Of a DNA stretch of 64,000 nt, positions 1 through 9,565 are shown in pieces. The notes below the pieces were generated by a model. The model was not told where the DNA came from. It worked only from the letters and a program-made list of their open reading frames with translations, and did no database searches. Numbering within the stretch: position 1 is the stretch's first letter; the number at the start of each line of letters is the position of its first letter. The stretch covers positions 2,126,501 through 2,190,500 of the forward strand of contig NZ_CP011479.1 of assembly GCF_001011155.1 (NCBI RefSeq). Reading direction: 5' to 3'. The position numbers were made by a program, and so were the translations under genes. Source of the stretch: Hoeflea sp. IMCC20628. Its GTDB lineage: Bacteria > Pseudomonadota > Alphaproteobacteria > Rhizobiales > Rhizobiaceae.

Positions 1-148
1 ATGCTTCTTCCGCAGCCTTTGCCGCTGCGTCGACATGGGCGGGCGTGCCGACCGAGTATTCATGGGCGTCGCCATGCGCCGGTTCGGACGAGAACTTGGC
101 GTCTCCATCAACCCAATCGCCAGCAATCAGATGTTTTCCGGTAATCAT
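1..148 (-). CDS. Aldehyde dehydrogenase, 2-oxoglutarate-semialdehyde dehydrogenase-like (5' part only)
   Basis: Only the first 49 codons lie inside the window; the gene runs off the left edge. Reading down from an ATG at 148 gives MITGKHLIAGDWVDGDAKFS and then a stretch typical of the N-terminus of 2-oxoglutarate-semialdehyde (2,5-dioxovalerate) dehydrogenases. A GGGAA element lies just upstream of the start. In oxidative L-arabinose, galactarate or glucarate degradation this enzyme makes 2-oxoglutarate from its semialdehyde. The next minus-strand gene upstream is a Gfo/Idh/MocA sugar dehydrogenase, which fits the first step of such a pathway. The family call rests on the N-terminus only; the catalytic Cys and Glu are outside the window. 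Confidence 0.6.
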   Translation of the reverse strand, partial: MITGKHLIAGDWVDGDAKFSSEPAHGDAHEYSVGTPAHVDAAAKAAEEA

Positions 149-527
149 GTTTGGTATTCCCACTTGGTAATCTGGTTTCAGACGGTTCAGCCGAGCTGTC
201 TATAAGCCTCATTCCAGGGCAATGACATCAAGATCGCCCGCAAGCTGCAACAGGCGGCTTCTGGCGGTCCGACATCGGCTTTAACGGGTGACGCACCATT
301 TCGATGGCGATCACCCCTCCCTCCCTGAAAACCACTTTTGCGGCCCGAAGTCCACACTGCGGTTCTGATGAATGATCAAAGGCAGACATTTTTGCCTCTG
401 CGCCAGTGCTGCAAGCATATCGTCCGCAATCGGGCATTCAATCTTGAAGCGTTTGTCCGAGCAGGGGCGACACTGGACAAGATGGCTTGCTCGTTGACCT
501 GACTGCGTGGCGCAGTGGGCTAACAAA
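149..527. other. Gene-free stretch, possible decayed frame
   Basis: This 379-base gap lies between two minus-strand genes of probable sugar oxidation. Two open frames overlap here on the minus strand (228-437 and 311-526) in different registers. Neither has a recognisable domain or a good ribosome-binding site. Together they could be remnants of one frameshifted gene, but I recognise nothing in them. No convincing terminator or operator was seen. Confidence 0.4.
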
Positions 528-1466
528 TCACTCGATAAACGGTTCGACTGTCACCCGCTTGCCCATGAGAAATGCATCGGCAACATGGGTCAATGGCGCC
601 AGATCCATATCGATGGCCGCGTCCCGCACCAGCTTGGCCATTTTGGCGTAAAGCCGCGGATACTCGCCGACCAGTTGATTGCCGTCCGTGGCAGTGTTTT
701 GCTTGCGTCCGTCGATCGTCAGCGTGGCACCGCCTTCCGACAGCACCAGCCTGCCCTGGTCGGTCTCGATCTCGATGTTCCAGAACTGATCGCCTTGCTT
801 GCGAAAATCGAATTCGGCGCTCACTTGCGCGCCATGCGGATGCGCGAATGTCATATTGGCGGCAATCGGTGTCTGGCAATTTTCCGGAACCAGCAGTTCC
901 GACGACAAGACGTGGATCGGATCGGCGAGAATTTCCGTGACGATGGACAGCGCATTGCTGCCCGGATCAAACACCCCAAGCCCACCTGCCTGCCAGATCC
1001 AGGTCTGGCCGGGATGCCATTTGCGCACATCCTCTTTCCAGATCACCTCAAGACGCCGCAGGGTCTTGCCTGAGACCCAGTATTTGGCGGTGGCGACCAT
1101 GGCGGCTTCGCGGGAATGCCAGGTCGCATAGATGGAGACGCCGGCTGTGCGGGCCATGGCTTCAAGCGCATGGCATTCCGACAGCGTCGCGCCGGGCGGT
1201 TTTTCCAGCATCACATGGCGTCCGGCGGCAATCGCGGCTTTGGCATATTCAAACCGCGGCACCGGCGGCATGCACAACGACACCACGCCGATATCGGGCC
1301 GGGCGTCGAGCATCTCTGCAAAATCATCGTATGCTTCGATGCCATCGACAGTGCCATGCCGGGAAACGGTCGCCGCCAACTCCCATTCCGGTGACGCGGT
1401 GATGGCCGGAACATGCTGGTCGCGGGCGATTTTGCCAATGCCGGCAAGGGCGATCTTGGTTGACAT
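528..1466 (-). CDS. Gfo/Idh/MocA-family sugar dehydrogenase (galactose/arabinose 1-dehydrogenase-like)
   Basis: A 312-residue NAD(P)-dependent oxidoreductase. The N-terminal Rossmann fold shows GIGKIARDQHVPAI; around residue 86 the family motif EKPPGAT supplies the catalytic lysine; the C-terminal half is the alpha/beta substrate domain. Overall layout resembles D-galactose or L-arabinose 1-dehydrogenases, which make the sugar lactone in the cytoplasm. The start is placed at the ATG at 1466 (MSTKIALAGIG), not at 1517, because AAAGGA lies about nine bases before it and the Rossmann strand begins immediately. The semialdehyde dehydrogenase fragment downstream supports an oxidative sugar pathway. 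The exact substrate cannot be read from the sequence. Confidence 0.8.
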   Translation of the reverse strand: MSTKIALAGIGKIARDQHVPAITASPEWELAATVSRHGTVDGIEAYDDFAEMLDARPDIGVVSLCMPPVPRFEYAKAAIAAGRHVMLEKPPGATLSECHALEAMARTAGVSIYATWHSREAAMVATAKYWVSGKTLRRLEVIWKEDVRKWHPGQTWIWQAGGLGVFDPGSNALSIVTEILADPIHVLSSELLVPENCQTPIAANMTFAHPHGAQVSAEFDFRKQGDQFWNIEIETDQGRLVLSEGGATLTIDGRKQNTATDGNQLVGEYPRLYAKMAKLVRDAAIDMDLAPLTHVADAFLMGKRVTVEPFIE

Positions 1467-1613
1467 CAATGCGGGTCCTTTCCAAAGGGGAATCACGGAA
1501 GCCGATGGCCTGATCACTACGCCGTTTGGCGCAAAATCAACGTTGAGCAGCAGAGCGGTTGAATGACCTGGTTTTTGCGGCCATGAGCGCAGTAGCTGAA
1601 CCGACCAGCGACC

Positions 1614-3722
1614 TCAGTTTGTATCAATGAAAACGCTGACGCTTGCTGCACGACCTTCGCCGTCCATCACCGTCAGCGTTGAGGCGCCGGCGCTGTCAGG
1701 CATCCAGTTCAGCACACGTCGGCGCGTCGGTTTTGGCAAGGGCTCGCCATTGGCAATCAGCCGGTAAGGAGCTGCGCCGCCCTGCAGCTTGATCACCAGC
1801 GGCCTTAACAACCCCGAACTGGTTGAACCCAACGCCACCCGAGCTCCCTGCGGCGGATAGACAATCCGCGGTGGCAACGACCCATCCGCAACGGTACTGA
1901 CGGCCTGATCACGCGCCTTGTATTTCCTCAGCGCGAAGGGCAATTCGGCGTGGGATTGCGCGATCATTCCCGGCGGCGCTGCCGGGAACTTGACCTGGTC
2001 ACGCCCGGTCCGGGCGAAGCCCTCGAACAGCAGAGGCGCGGCACTGGCAATGCCCGACAGGCCGGGAACAGGCGAGGCGTCGGCGCGCCCGACCCAGACG
2101 CCGAGCACATAGCGTCCGTCGAAGCCAACTGCCCATGCGTCGCGGTAGCCATAGGATGTGCCGGTCTTGTAGGCGATTGCGATGCGCGGCGCGCCCTGCG
2201 GCGCTCCGACGCCTGTCAAAATATCGGCAACGCGCCAACTTGCTTGCGGCTCCATCACCGGATGTTCGAACGGTGGCTTTAGTTCGACGACAGAGCCGTC
2301 GCGCAACACCCGTGCGGTGCCGTTGTTGACGAACGCGGTATAAAGCTGAACCAGATCGCGCAGGCTCACCCCTGCCCCGCCAAGACCGATCGCCAGCCCC
2401 GGCGCGCCGCCGGGTGGCAATTCCAGCTCTGTTCCGCCTCGCCGCAGCCGCGCCAGCAACCGTTGCGGTCCGACAGCTTCGAGAAGCCGCACCGCAGGTA
2501 CATTGAGCGAATATTGCAGCGCCTGCCTTATGCTGACCTCGCCCATATAGTCGCGGTCGAAATTGCGCGGCCGGTAGCCGGCAAAATCCGCAGGCGTGTC
2601 ATCAATCATCGTCTCGGGTGCAATCAGCGCGTCCTCGAATGCAAGGCCGTAGATAAAGGGCTTGAGCGTTGATCCGGGCGACCGCACGGCACGGGTCATG
2701 TCGATGGCGCCGGAGCGCTGGGCATCAAGATGGCCGGTCGACCCGATCGAGGCGAGAATGTCGCCGGTTCGGCCATCAGCCAGCACCATGGCCAGCGACT
2801 GCTTTGGCCCCAACCGGGCCGCAGTGTCCGTCGCCAGTTGTTCGAGCCGGTTCTGGATGCCTCCGTCGAGTGTCAAGCGGATCGTTCGTGCATCGGGTTG
2901 CATGCGCAGCGCCAGATCGGCGGTATGGGCAGCCAGATCCGGCATCTCCAGCCGCCGTGACGGCACCAGCGCCGCTGAAGCCCGGTCTATTTCACTGGCG
3001 GGAATCAGCCCGGCATCGCGCATGCGGGCGAGCACCCGGTCGCGCGCCAGCCTTGCCTGCTCGTGCTGCCGGTCCGGTCGCCGCGATTCAGGCGATTGCG
3101 GCAAGGCCACAAGCAGTGCCGACTGCGCCAAGGTGAGTTTCTTCGGTTCCCGACCAAACCAGGCAAGGCTCGCAGCCCTCACGCCCTCGAGGTTGCCGCC
3201 ATAGGGCGCCAACGTCAGATAGAGAGCGAGAATCTCGTCCTTGTTCATGCGCCGTTCGATCTGCAGCGCCCGAACCGCCTGTCTGAGCTTGGCTTGTAGC
3301 GAGCGTTCGGCCCTTGGCTCAATCAGCCGCGCCAGCTGCATGGTGATGGTCGAACCGCCCGAAACAATCCGTCCATTGGACACCAATTGCCATGCAGCGC
3401 GCGCCAGCGCCACCGGATCGACGCCCCGATGCGAGCGGAAGCGGTGATCCTCATAGGCGATCAGCATCTTGATGTAATCCGGATCGATCTGGTCGAGCCT
3501 CACCGGCAAGCGCCAGACGTCACTGTCCGTGGTGTAGGCGCGCAGCAAGCCATTGTCGCGGTCAAGTACTTCGCGGGACACCTGTCCGGCAACCTCAAGC
3601 GGTGGCGGATAGGCCTGGTCGCCACGATCCAGTGCAAACAGCGCCAGCCCGGTGATCACAGCCAACAGCACTGCACCGGCCGCTGCCAGACGCCAGGAGC
3701 CGGTGCGGCGTGGTTTGCTCAT
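1614..3722 (-). CDS. pbpC: Penicillin-binding protein 1C (bifunctional transglycosylase/transpeptidase-like)
   Basis: A 702-residue inner-membrane protein with the active sites in the periplasm. One membrane anchor lies at about 12-30. The GT51 glycosyltransferase domain follows, with EDHRFRSHRGVD at 91-102. The transpeptidase domain has SxxK at 351-354 (STLK), an SLN motif and KTG within YKTGTSYGYRDAW. The C-terminal PBP1C-type beta domain closes the protein. All catalytic motifs appear intact. The first codons overlap the last four bases of the alpha-2-macroglobulin gene (ATGA), so the two are translationally coupled; this pairing (E. coli YfhM/PbpC type) is well known. In E. coli the transpeptidase activity of PBP1C is doubtful, so the enzymatic role of this half is less sure. 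Confidence 0.95.
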   Translation of the reverse strand: MSKPRRTGSWRLAAAGAVLLAVITGLALFALDRGDQAYPPPLEVAGQVSREVLDRDNGLLRAYTTDSDVWRLPVRLDQIDPDYIKMLIAYEDHRFRSHRGVDPVALARAAWQLVSNGRIVSGGSTITMQLARLIEPRAERSLQAKLRQAVRALQIERRMNKDEILALYLTLAPYGGNLEGVRAASLAWFGREPKKLTLAQSALLVALPQSPESRRPDRQHEQARLARDRVLARMRDAGLIPASEIDRASAALVPSRRLEMPDLAAHTADLALRMQPDARTIRLTLDGGIQNRLEQLATDTAARLGPKQSLAMVLADGRTGDILASIGSTGHLDAQRSGAIDMTRAVRSPGSTLKPFIYGLAFEDALIAPETMIDDTPADFAGYRPRNFDRDYMGEVSIRQALQYSLNVPAVRLLEAVGPQRLLARLRRGGTELELPPGGAPGLAIGLGGAGVSLRDLVQLYTAFVNNGTARVLRDGSVVELKPPFEHPVMEPQASWRVADILTGVGAPQGAPRIAIAYKTGTSYGYRDAWAVGFDGRYVLGVWVGRADASPVPGLSGIASAAPLLFEGFARTGRDQVKFPAAPPGMIAQSHAELPFALRKYKARDQAVSTVADGSLPPRIVYPPQGARVALGSTSSGLLRPLVIKLQGGAAPYRLIANGEPLPKPTRRRVLNWMPDSAGASTLTVMDGEGRAASVSVFIDTN

Positions 3723-6700
3723 GGCTGGCCGAGCACCTCCAGAACGCCGGTGGCGGTGCGGGCGGCGAGTTCGGGACGGTACATGTCCTCGACCACGGCG
3801 GCCGGCTGCGCGTAGATGCCGGGTGTGGTGGCGCGTACCACGTAGGCCGCGACAAAGTCACGGTTTGATGATCCGGTCCGGTCGAAGGCCGCCATGAAGC
3901 GGTCAGTGCGAAATTCCGCATGGCTGGCCGAGGTCTCACCCAGCCACGGGAAGTTGCCGAGTTCGGCACTGCCGACCAGACGCGGATTGTCGATTGCAAA
4001 GCCGGCCGGCAGCAGGTCGGTTACAATGACGCGCGATGGCCAGGCATTTATCTCCCGCATTTGCAGCACGACCAGAAAGCGCTCGTTCTGATTGACCGAG
4101 GAGATCGATGCCGGTTGGCCATCCAGCGTGTAATAGCTCCGATTGATCGAAAAGCCGTTGCCACCGGCGCTTAAGGGTTGTGCGGGGGCCGCGATGGTGG
4201 TCACCACCGCATCGACCGGATCAGGCCCCTGATTGACGATGGTTACAGGATTGGCGCCAATCTCTTCGCCGCTCATCCGCACATCATAGGCACCCGCATA
4301 GACACGGCCATTGACGTTGACGGATATTGACCGGTTGCCCTCGGTGATCGCCCGCGCCGCAAGCACCATCCAGGCGTCTTCCTGGGTGGAAGTCGAAGTC
4401 CGCGCCGATTTGGCGTCACTGACAAAACGGATCAACTCCGGCACAACGCCCGGCGTGGGCGTGGATTCTGCCGCAAGCGCCAGCATCGCCGCGCCATCAC
4501 GAAGTGCTGATCCATAATCATTGCGCCCGCCGACCAGTCTGGCCGTCGACTGGGCATGCGTGAATGCCGAGCGGAAACTTTCCTCCGCCCGTTGTGGATC
4601 GCCGTAAAGCGACAGGGCCGCACCGATCTGGGCGCGGGCCAGTGGTTGAGCGAATTCATCGATCTGGCTGTCGGAATAATACCGCAAATCCGTAACCGCA
4701 GCCTTACGATTGCGCGCCAGCACATAGAGCGCATAGGCAATAGAACTGCCATCGGACCCAACATCGGTCGTGTAGGACAACGTATTTTGCAGGTTGTCGA
4801 GCGCCAGACGGCTGGCCACCGGCGGAACCGAGAAACCTTTTTCGGCGGCACGGGTGAGGAAGTCGGTAACATAGGCATCAAGCCACAGATCGCCCGAACC
4901 CGGCCCCCAGAGGCCGAAGCTGCCCGATGCCGACTGATAGGCGACAAGCCGGGTGATCGCGCCCTCGATCCGTTCACGAATGGCGTCGGCATCGTCACCG
5001 CCGCCACTTTCGCCAAGATCGCTCAAATACAGCAGCGGCAAGGCCCTGCTGGTGGTCTGCTCGGCGCAGCCATAGGGATAGCGGTCAAGCGCCATCAACA
5101 GCGAAGCCACGTCGAAGGCGGCGTTGCGGGTGACGCCGACGGTCACCGATGCACCGTCAAGCAGGCTATCGGCCAGCAATTCGCCGTCAATCCGAAGCGT
5201 TCCGCCATTGCCGGCAAGGCTGATGATCCGCTTTGTGGTCACTGGCATCGCAGCCGGTCGGACCATCACTATTTCTTCGCGGTCAAGTGCCAACCCGTCT
5301 GGGCCGGTCAGCGCGATGGTGATGGTGTCCGATCCGCTTGCAAGCCCCTCCAGAGGCATGACAAGGCTGCTACGGGCGCCGCTGCGCAGCGTGAAATCCT
5401 GTCGCATTCCATCGCCGCTGCTGACGCGCCCGGACGCGGTGAACAGTTCGAGCCCGTAGGTTCCGGCCGGGCCATCGGTATTGGCCAGTTCCACCAGGAT
5501 TTGCGACCGGTCACCCGGCGCCAGGAACTGCGGCAGGCTGGCGGTGATGACCACCGGATCGCGCACAATGACGTCCTTGGTCGCGTGTCCGACCCCGCGG
5601 CTGCTCCAGGCAACCACATTGACCCGGACCGTGCCGTTAAACTGCGGCATGTCGAACGTCACGCTGGCATTTCCATCGGCATCGACCTGAACCGGGCCTT
5701 CGAAAAACGCCACCAGTTTTTCACGCGATGGACTGCCTTCCGAGCGCATCATCGGCCCGTCACCGCCCGAGCGCACCCGGCCGGTCACCCCGGCGGAGCC
5801 GTCGATAAGACGGCCATAGATATCGCGAATTTCGAGCCCCAGCGCACGCTGGCCAAAATACCAGTCTTCCGGGTTCGCCACTGTGTGGCGGGTCAGGTTG
5901 AGAATGCCGACATCGACAGCCGAAACGGTCACAAAGGCGGCCTCACCTGCGGGCAAACCGGCCAGCGTGACCGGAACCGTAAACTCCGTGCGCGGCTTGG
6001 TCTGTTCCGGCAGATCGAGCGTCACCGACAATTGCCGGTCGCCCGGATCGACACTGAGCCATTTCACCCCGATGGCGCGCATCGGCAGGCGCGATTCTTC
6101 ATCTCCGGGCCGGTAGAGCGTGGCGGTCACATAGGCACCCGCGCCCCAGTCGTCGGTGACCGGCAATGCGATTGTGGCGCCATCTTCACCGACGGCTGCA
6201 GTGACCGTGGTGATCAACCGTTCAGACCCGACCGTGATCAGCGCCTGGCCGGCAAAGCGTGGCGAAATCCGCAATTGCGCCGTCTCGCCAACGCTGTAGC
6301 GGTCCTTGTCGAGTGCGATCTCAAGGCCGTCCGGTGTTTCCGTCGATTTGGCTTCTACATGCCAGCCGGCATCAAACAGCACGCTGGCTTCCGCGCCATC
6401 GGCGCTGGCGACGTCAAGCCGGTAGCGGCCCCAGTCGACATTGGCAGCAATGCTCGCTGCGGATTCGGCTGCAATATCAATGTCGCCATCGGCGATTTCA
6501 GTGGTGAAATCCACCACTTCGTAGTTCCACGAATTGCCCTGACGGTACCACTGATAATTCCGCTCGATGCGCACCAGCGACCATGTCGACCCGGGCATGG
6601 CGATGCGCGAACCCTGGGCGTCAATGGCAATCACCTGGAACGCGGCCTCGCTGCTTTCAGCCACCTGTCCGTCATCAAATTGCGGATTGATGCCGATACG

Positions 6701-9172
6701 CGGTCCGTCAGCGGCGACCTTGAGTTCGACTGTGCGTTCCACGGCGCGGCCGCCGCCTTCGGAAGCACGGATGGTCACATCGGCCTTGAGAAACTGCGTT
6801 GTGACCGGCAGTTGCCCCAGATCGATGTCGACGACCGACTCCCCTGATGGATCAAGCGGCGACAGCGTGTCGAGTTGAATGCGTGAATTTTCGAATTCCT
6901 CGTCGGCAAGCCCGAACTCATAGCCCTGGTAGGATGCAAGTGACCGGGTCCGGCTCAGCACGATCTCGCCTTCGGTGGACAGCCCGCCTGCGGGTGCACC
7001 GTAAAGATACCGGCCCTTCACCGCGATTTGAGCCGGCGCATCCGGGCTCACCACAGCATCGCCGGCATCCAGTTCAATCTCGATCCGGTCAGGCTGAAAA
7101 TCTTCGACCAGGAACGAGACCTCGGCAATCGCCGGACGCTTCGGATCGGTGTGTAGAGCCGCCCGCCAGGCGCCCTGCATGGCATTTTCAGGAAGATCAA
7201 TCGCCAGTGCGTGCCCGCCAAGAGTTGCTCCGTCCGAAACAACCCGGCGATCCTCGACCCCGTCGGGCCGCTGCACGATGACAGTCAGCGGCAGATTGGC
7301 CAGAGCTTCGGTCTTGCTGTCCCTGGCTAACGCCGCGAGATGAACGGTTTCACCCGCACGGTAGATGCCGCGCTCGGTCCATGCCATGACGTCGACGCCG
7401 CCGGGTGAAGCCCGGCCGGCCACGCCGCGATCGGAGAGGTCAAAGCCGCTGCGGGTCAGGTCGAGAAAGACAAAGTCGCCTTCCGGCCCCTTGGCCAGAA
7501 GCGCAGCAGGCGCCAGGCCGGATTGACCGCGGATCAAGCCGGGCTGGAAGGTGGCGCGGCCATCGGCATCGGTGACAGCTTCGCCCAGCACCTCGTTGTT
7601 GCGCGCAAGCAGCGTCAGCTTGACTGATCCAAGAGGTTCGGCTGAATCAAGCGAGCGCAGGAACACCGAGAGGCCGTCATCTCCTGCGAAAGTCGTCACC
7701 CCGATATCGGAAATCACGAACCACTGCGTAGCGCGGGAATCCCAGTGCTCGCTCTTGTCGCCCAGCGGCACGGCGGTCAGCACATAAACACCCGGTTCGC
7801 GTTCGGGCAACACTGTTTCAACCGGGATGCTGGTGATCACTTCGCGATTGGAGACGCTGGCAATATCGATTGCCCCTTCCCAGACTGCGGAGCCGACATC
7901 CTGCAAAATATTTTCTATCGCATAGCTGTCCAGCTGGTTGAGGAAATCCGAACCGCTGATGATCCGGGACAACGCCCGGTCGCCGACACGAAACAATTTC
8001 AGCTCCGCTGACGGCGCATTGATGGTGACAAGCGGAATGCCCAGCCGGGATTTGGCGGGAAGCACGAAATTGGAGCCGGTAAAGCGAGCTGCCGGCGACC
8101 GGTCGCGCACGTAAAGCGACAGCTCCACCGGCGCTTCGAGTGTTTCATCGACCGCTGACGGCAGTCCCTGACGCAACACCAGCCGGTAGCGCTGGCCATG
8201 CTCAAGCCCGTTGACACAGATCTGGCGGTCGTCGGTTTCAATGGCGACACCACTGGCGCCGTCGATGCTGACAAACCGGGAGTAATCCTGGCCTTTGACA
8301 AGATTTTCCGAAAACTGGACGCAGACGCGCGGCGTTTCACTGTCGGCGTCGACGGAATTGTCGACCACCCGAAAGCCGTAATTGGCCCGCAATTCGGCAT
8401 AGGTGGAGCGCAATGCAGGCACTTCGCGCAGTTCAAGACTTGCCCGGTATGCCGAGATCGCCGGACGCCAGTTTCCGACGCCTTCAAATGCTTCCCCCAG
8501 TGCAGCAAGGGAATTAGCACGCGCCGAAACGGTCCGCGATGTCTTGTAGGCATTGATCGCCGCAGAAACGGCCACCGAGCGCAGGCTCTGGGTCAGTTTG
8601 GAATCCTGCGGCGCATAGGCGGACGCGGCTCTTGAAAGTTCAGCCCAGGTCGAGCTCTGCTCCGGATCGGCGGCCACGGCGATGGCGAAATTACGAACAG
8701 CGCCTTCCCTGTCGCCAGCGGCAATGGAGGCTTCGGCCAGGCGCAGAAGCATTGTCGCACGCTGGCCGGATGAGCTGTCGCGGGCGACGATGCGATCCCG
8801 GTAGGTCCGCGCCGCGTCAAGCAGAGACGCCGGCACAAAGGCAAGGTCCGGCGCTGCACCAAGATCAGTTTCGGCTGCACCGGTGACAACCCTGCCCGCC
8901 ACCGCGCCTGTAAAGGAATTCAGCGTGTCGTAATCGGATTTAAGAAAGCACCACCCGGCCTTGACGTTGTAAGTGAAGGCTTTGCATTGCCGGTCACCCA
9001 GACAGATGGTCTCGCATTCCTCCAGTGCAATCCCCTGGACAGTCCGAAGATCATATCCGAAATAATCCGCATCCTGCGTGGTTTCGATGCGGCGAGAGCC
9101 CTCCTGGGCCATCACTGGCGCCGACAAACCAATGGCGCAGACGAGTAGCAAGATCCGGTGAATGGCAGACAT
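3719..9172 (-). CDS. Bacterial alpha-2-macroglobulin with PAN-like N-terminal domain and thioester
   Basis: An 1817-residue secreted giant, thought in this family to trap proteases in the periplasm. From the ATG at 9172 (GGGAGG about five bases upstream) it opens with a signal peptide MSAIHRILLLVCAIGLSAPVMA. A cysteine-rich PAN/Apple-like segment follows (residues about 30-85, containing CETICLGDRQCKAF and WCFLKS). Many macroglobulin-type beta domains come next. The thioester motif is CAEQ at 1369-1372 inside PYGCAEQTTSRA, followed by the alpha-helical thioester domain and a C-terminal receptor-like domain. There is no lipobox cysteine right after the signal peptide, so it looks soluble periplasmic, unlike lipoprotein YfhM. 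It is coupled to pbpC by a 4-base overlap, consistent with defence at sites of wall damage. The protease-trap role is family knowledge. Confidence 0.93.
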   Translation of the reverse strand: MSAIHRILLLVCAIGLSAPVMAQEGSRRIETTQDADYFGYDLRTVQGIALEECETICLGDRQCKAFTYNVKAGWCFLKSDYDTLNSFTGAVAGRVVTGAAETDLGAAPDLAFVPASLLDAARTYRDRIVARDSSSGQRATMLLRLAEASIAAGDREGAVRNFAIAVAADPEQSSTWAELSRAASAYAPQDSKLTQSLRSVAVSAAINAYKTSRTVSARANSLAALGEAFEGVGNWRPAISAYRASLELREVPALRSTYAELRANYGFRVVDNSVDADSETPRVCVQFSENLVKGQDYSRFVSIDGASGVAIETDDRQICVNGLEHGQRYRLVLRQGLPSAVDETLEAPVELSLYVRDRSPAARFTGSNFVLPAKSRLGIPLVTINAPSAELKLFRVGDRALSRIISGSDFLNQLDSYAIENILQDVGSAVWEGAIDIASVSNREVITSIPVETVLPEREPGVYVLTAVPLGDKSEHWDSRATQWFVISDIGVTTFAGDDGLSVFLRSLDSAEPLGSVKLTLLARNNEVLGEAVTDADGRATFQPGLIRGQSGLAPAALLAKGPEGDFVFLDLTRSGFDLSDRGVAGRASPGGVDVMAWTERGIYRAGETVHLAALARDSKTEALANLPLTVIVQRPDGVEDRRVVSDGATLGGHALAIDLPENAMQGAWRAALHTDPKRPAIAEVSFLVEDFQPDRIEIELDAGDAVVSPDAPAQIAVKGRYLYGAPAGGLSTEGEIVLSRTRSLASYQGYEFGLADEEFENSRIQLDTLSPLDPSGESVVDIDLGQLPVTTQFLKADVTIRASEGGGRAVERTVELKVAADGPRIGINPQFDDGQVAESSEAAFQVIAIDAQGSRIAMPGSTWSLVRIERNYQWYRQGNSWNYEVVDFTTEIADGDIDIAAESAASIAANVDWGRYRLDVASADGAEASVLFDAGWHVEAKSTETPDGLEIALDKDRYSVGETAQLRISPRFAGQALITVGSERLITTVTAAVGEDGATIALPVTDDWGAGAYVTATLYRPGDEESRLPMRAIGVKWLSVDPGDRQLSVTLDLPEQTKPRTEFTVPVTLAGLPAGEAAFVTVSAVDVGILNLTRHTVANPEDWYFGQRALGLEIRDIYGRLIDGSAGVTGRVRSGGDGPMMRSEGSPSREKLVAFFEGPVQVDADGNASVTFDMPQFNGTVRVNVVAWSSRGVGHATKDVIVRDPVVITASLPQFLAPGDRSQILVELANTDGPAGTYGLELFTASGRVSSGDGMRQDFTLRSGARSSLVMPLEGLASGSDTITIALTGPDGLALDREEIVMVRPAAMPVTTKRIISLAGNGGTLRIDGELLADSLLDGASVTVGVTRNAAFDVASLLMALDRYPYGCAEQTTSRALPLLYLSDLGESGGGDDADAIRERIEGAITRLVAYQSASGSFGLWGPGSGDLWLDAYVTDFLTRAAEKGFSVPPVASRLALDNLQNTLSYTTDVGSDGSSIAYALYVLARNRKAAVTDLRYYSDSQIDEFAQPLARAQIGAALSLYGDPQRAEESFRSAFTHAQSTARLVGGRNDYGSALRDGAAMLALAAESTPTPGVVPELIRFVSDAKSARTSTSTQEDAWMVLAARAITEGNRSISVNVNGRVYAGAYDVRMSGEEIGANPVTIVNQGPDPVDAVVTTIAAPAQPLSAGGNGFSINRSYYTLDGQPASISSVNQNERFLVVLQMREINAWPSRVIVTDLLPAGFAIDNPRLVGSAELGNFPWLGETSASHAEFRTDRFMAAFDRTGSSNRDFVAAYVVRATTPGIYAQPAAVVEDMYRPELAARTATGVLEVLGQP

Positions 9173-9565
9173 GAAACCTCCCGAGCCCGACATCAGGCGG
9201 GCAATTTCAATTCTTCCTGCCCAGCGGCGCGCTCTTTGGCGGCGCGGCCAACCAGGCACTTGAATTTCAAAGCAAGACTAGGGCCGGAATGCGGCCATGG
9301 GCAAGGATTTTCGGCTCGGGCCCGCATGATTGCCGTAACAATGACCAAGCGCGGTCAAAAAAATGGCTCGGCATATTGCCGGACCTGATAAAAGTCAGGT
9401 AGGTTTGGTTATTCACAATGCTCTATGCGCTGTTGCGAGTCGTCGCATTGCATCTGTCTGTGAGGTCTTTATCGCGGCAACGCAACACGACCCTTTTACG
9501 GATGTCTGAAACATCCTATATGAGTCCTGGACACCTTATAAAACAAAGTTGACCGAGTAAAACAT
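9173..9565. promoter_or_regulatory. Divergent control region between alpha-2-macroglobulin and ArsR-family gene
   Basis: A 393-base region serving two divergent genes. Its AT content rises toward the plus-strand gene. A perfect 6-bp inverted repeat with a 5-base spacer, GGATGTctgaaACATCC, lies at 9500-9516, about 50 bases before the regulator start, followed by AT-rich ATCCTATATG and CTTATAAAAC. This is a reasonable operator for autorepression, but no known binding sequence is matched. No open frame in the gap looks real. Confidence 0.35.

Noticed and set aside
4556-6847. Long open frame of 763 codons on the plus strand
   Set aside because: It lies wholly opposite the alpha-2-macroglobulin gene, has no domain and no ribosome-binding site, and reflects GC-biased antisense reading.
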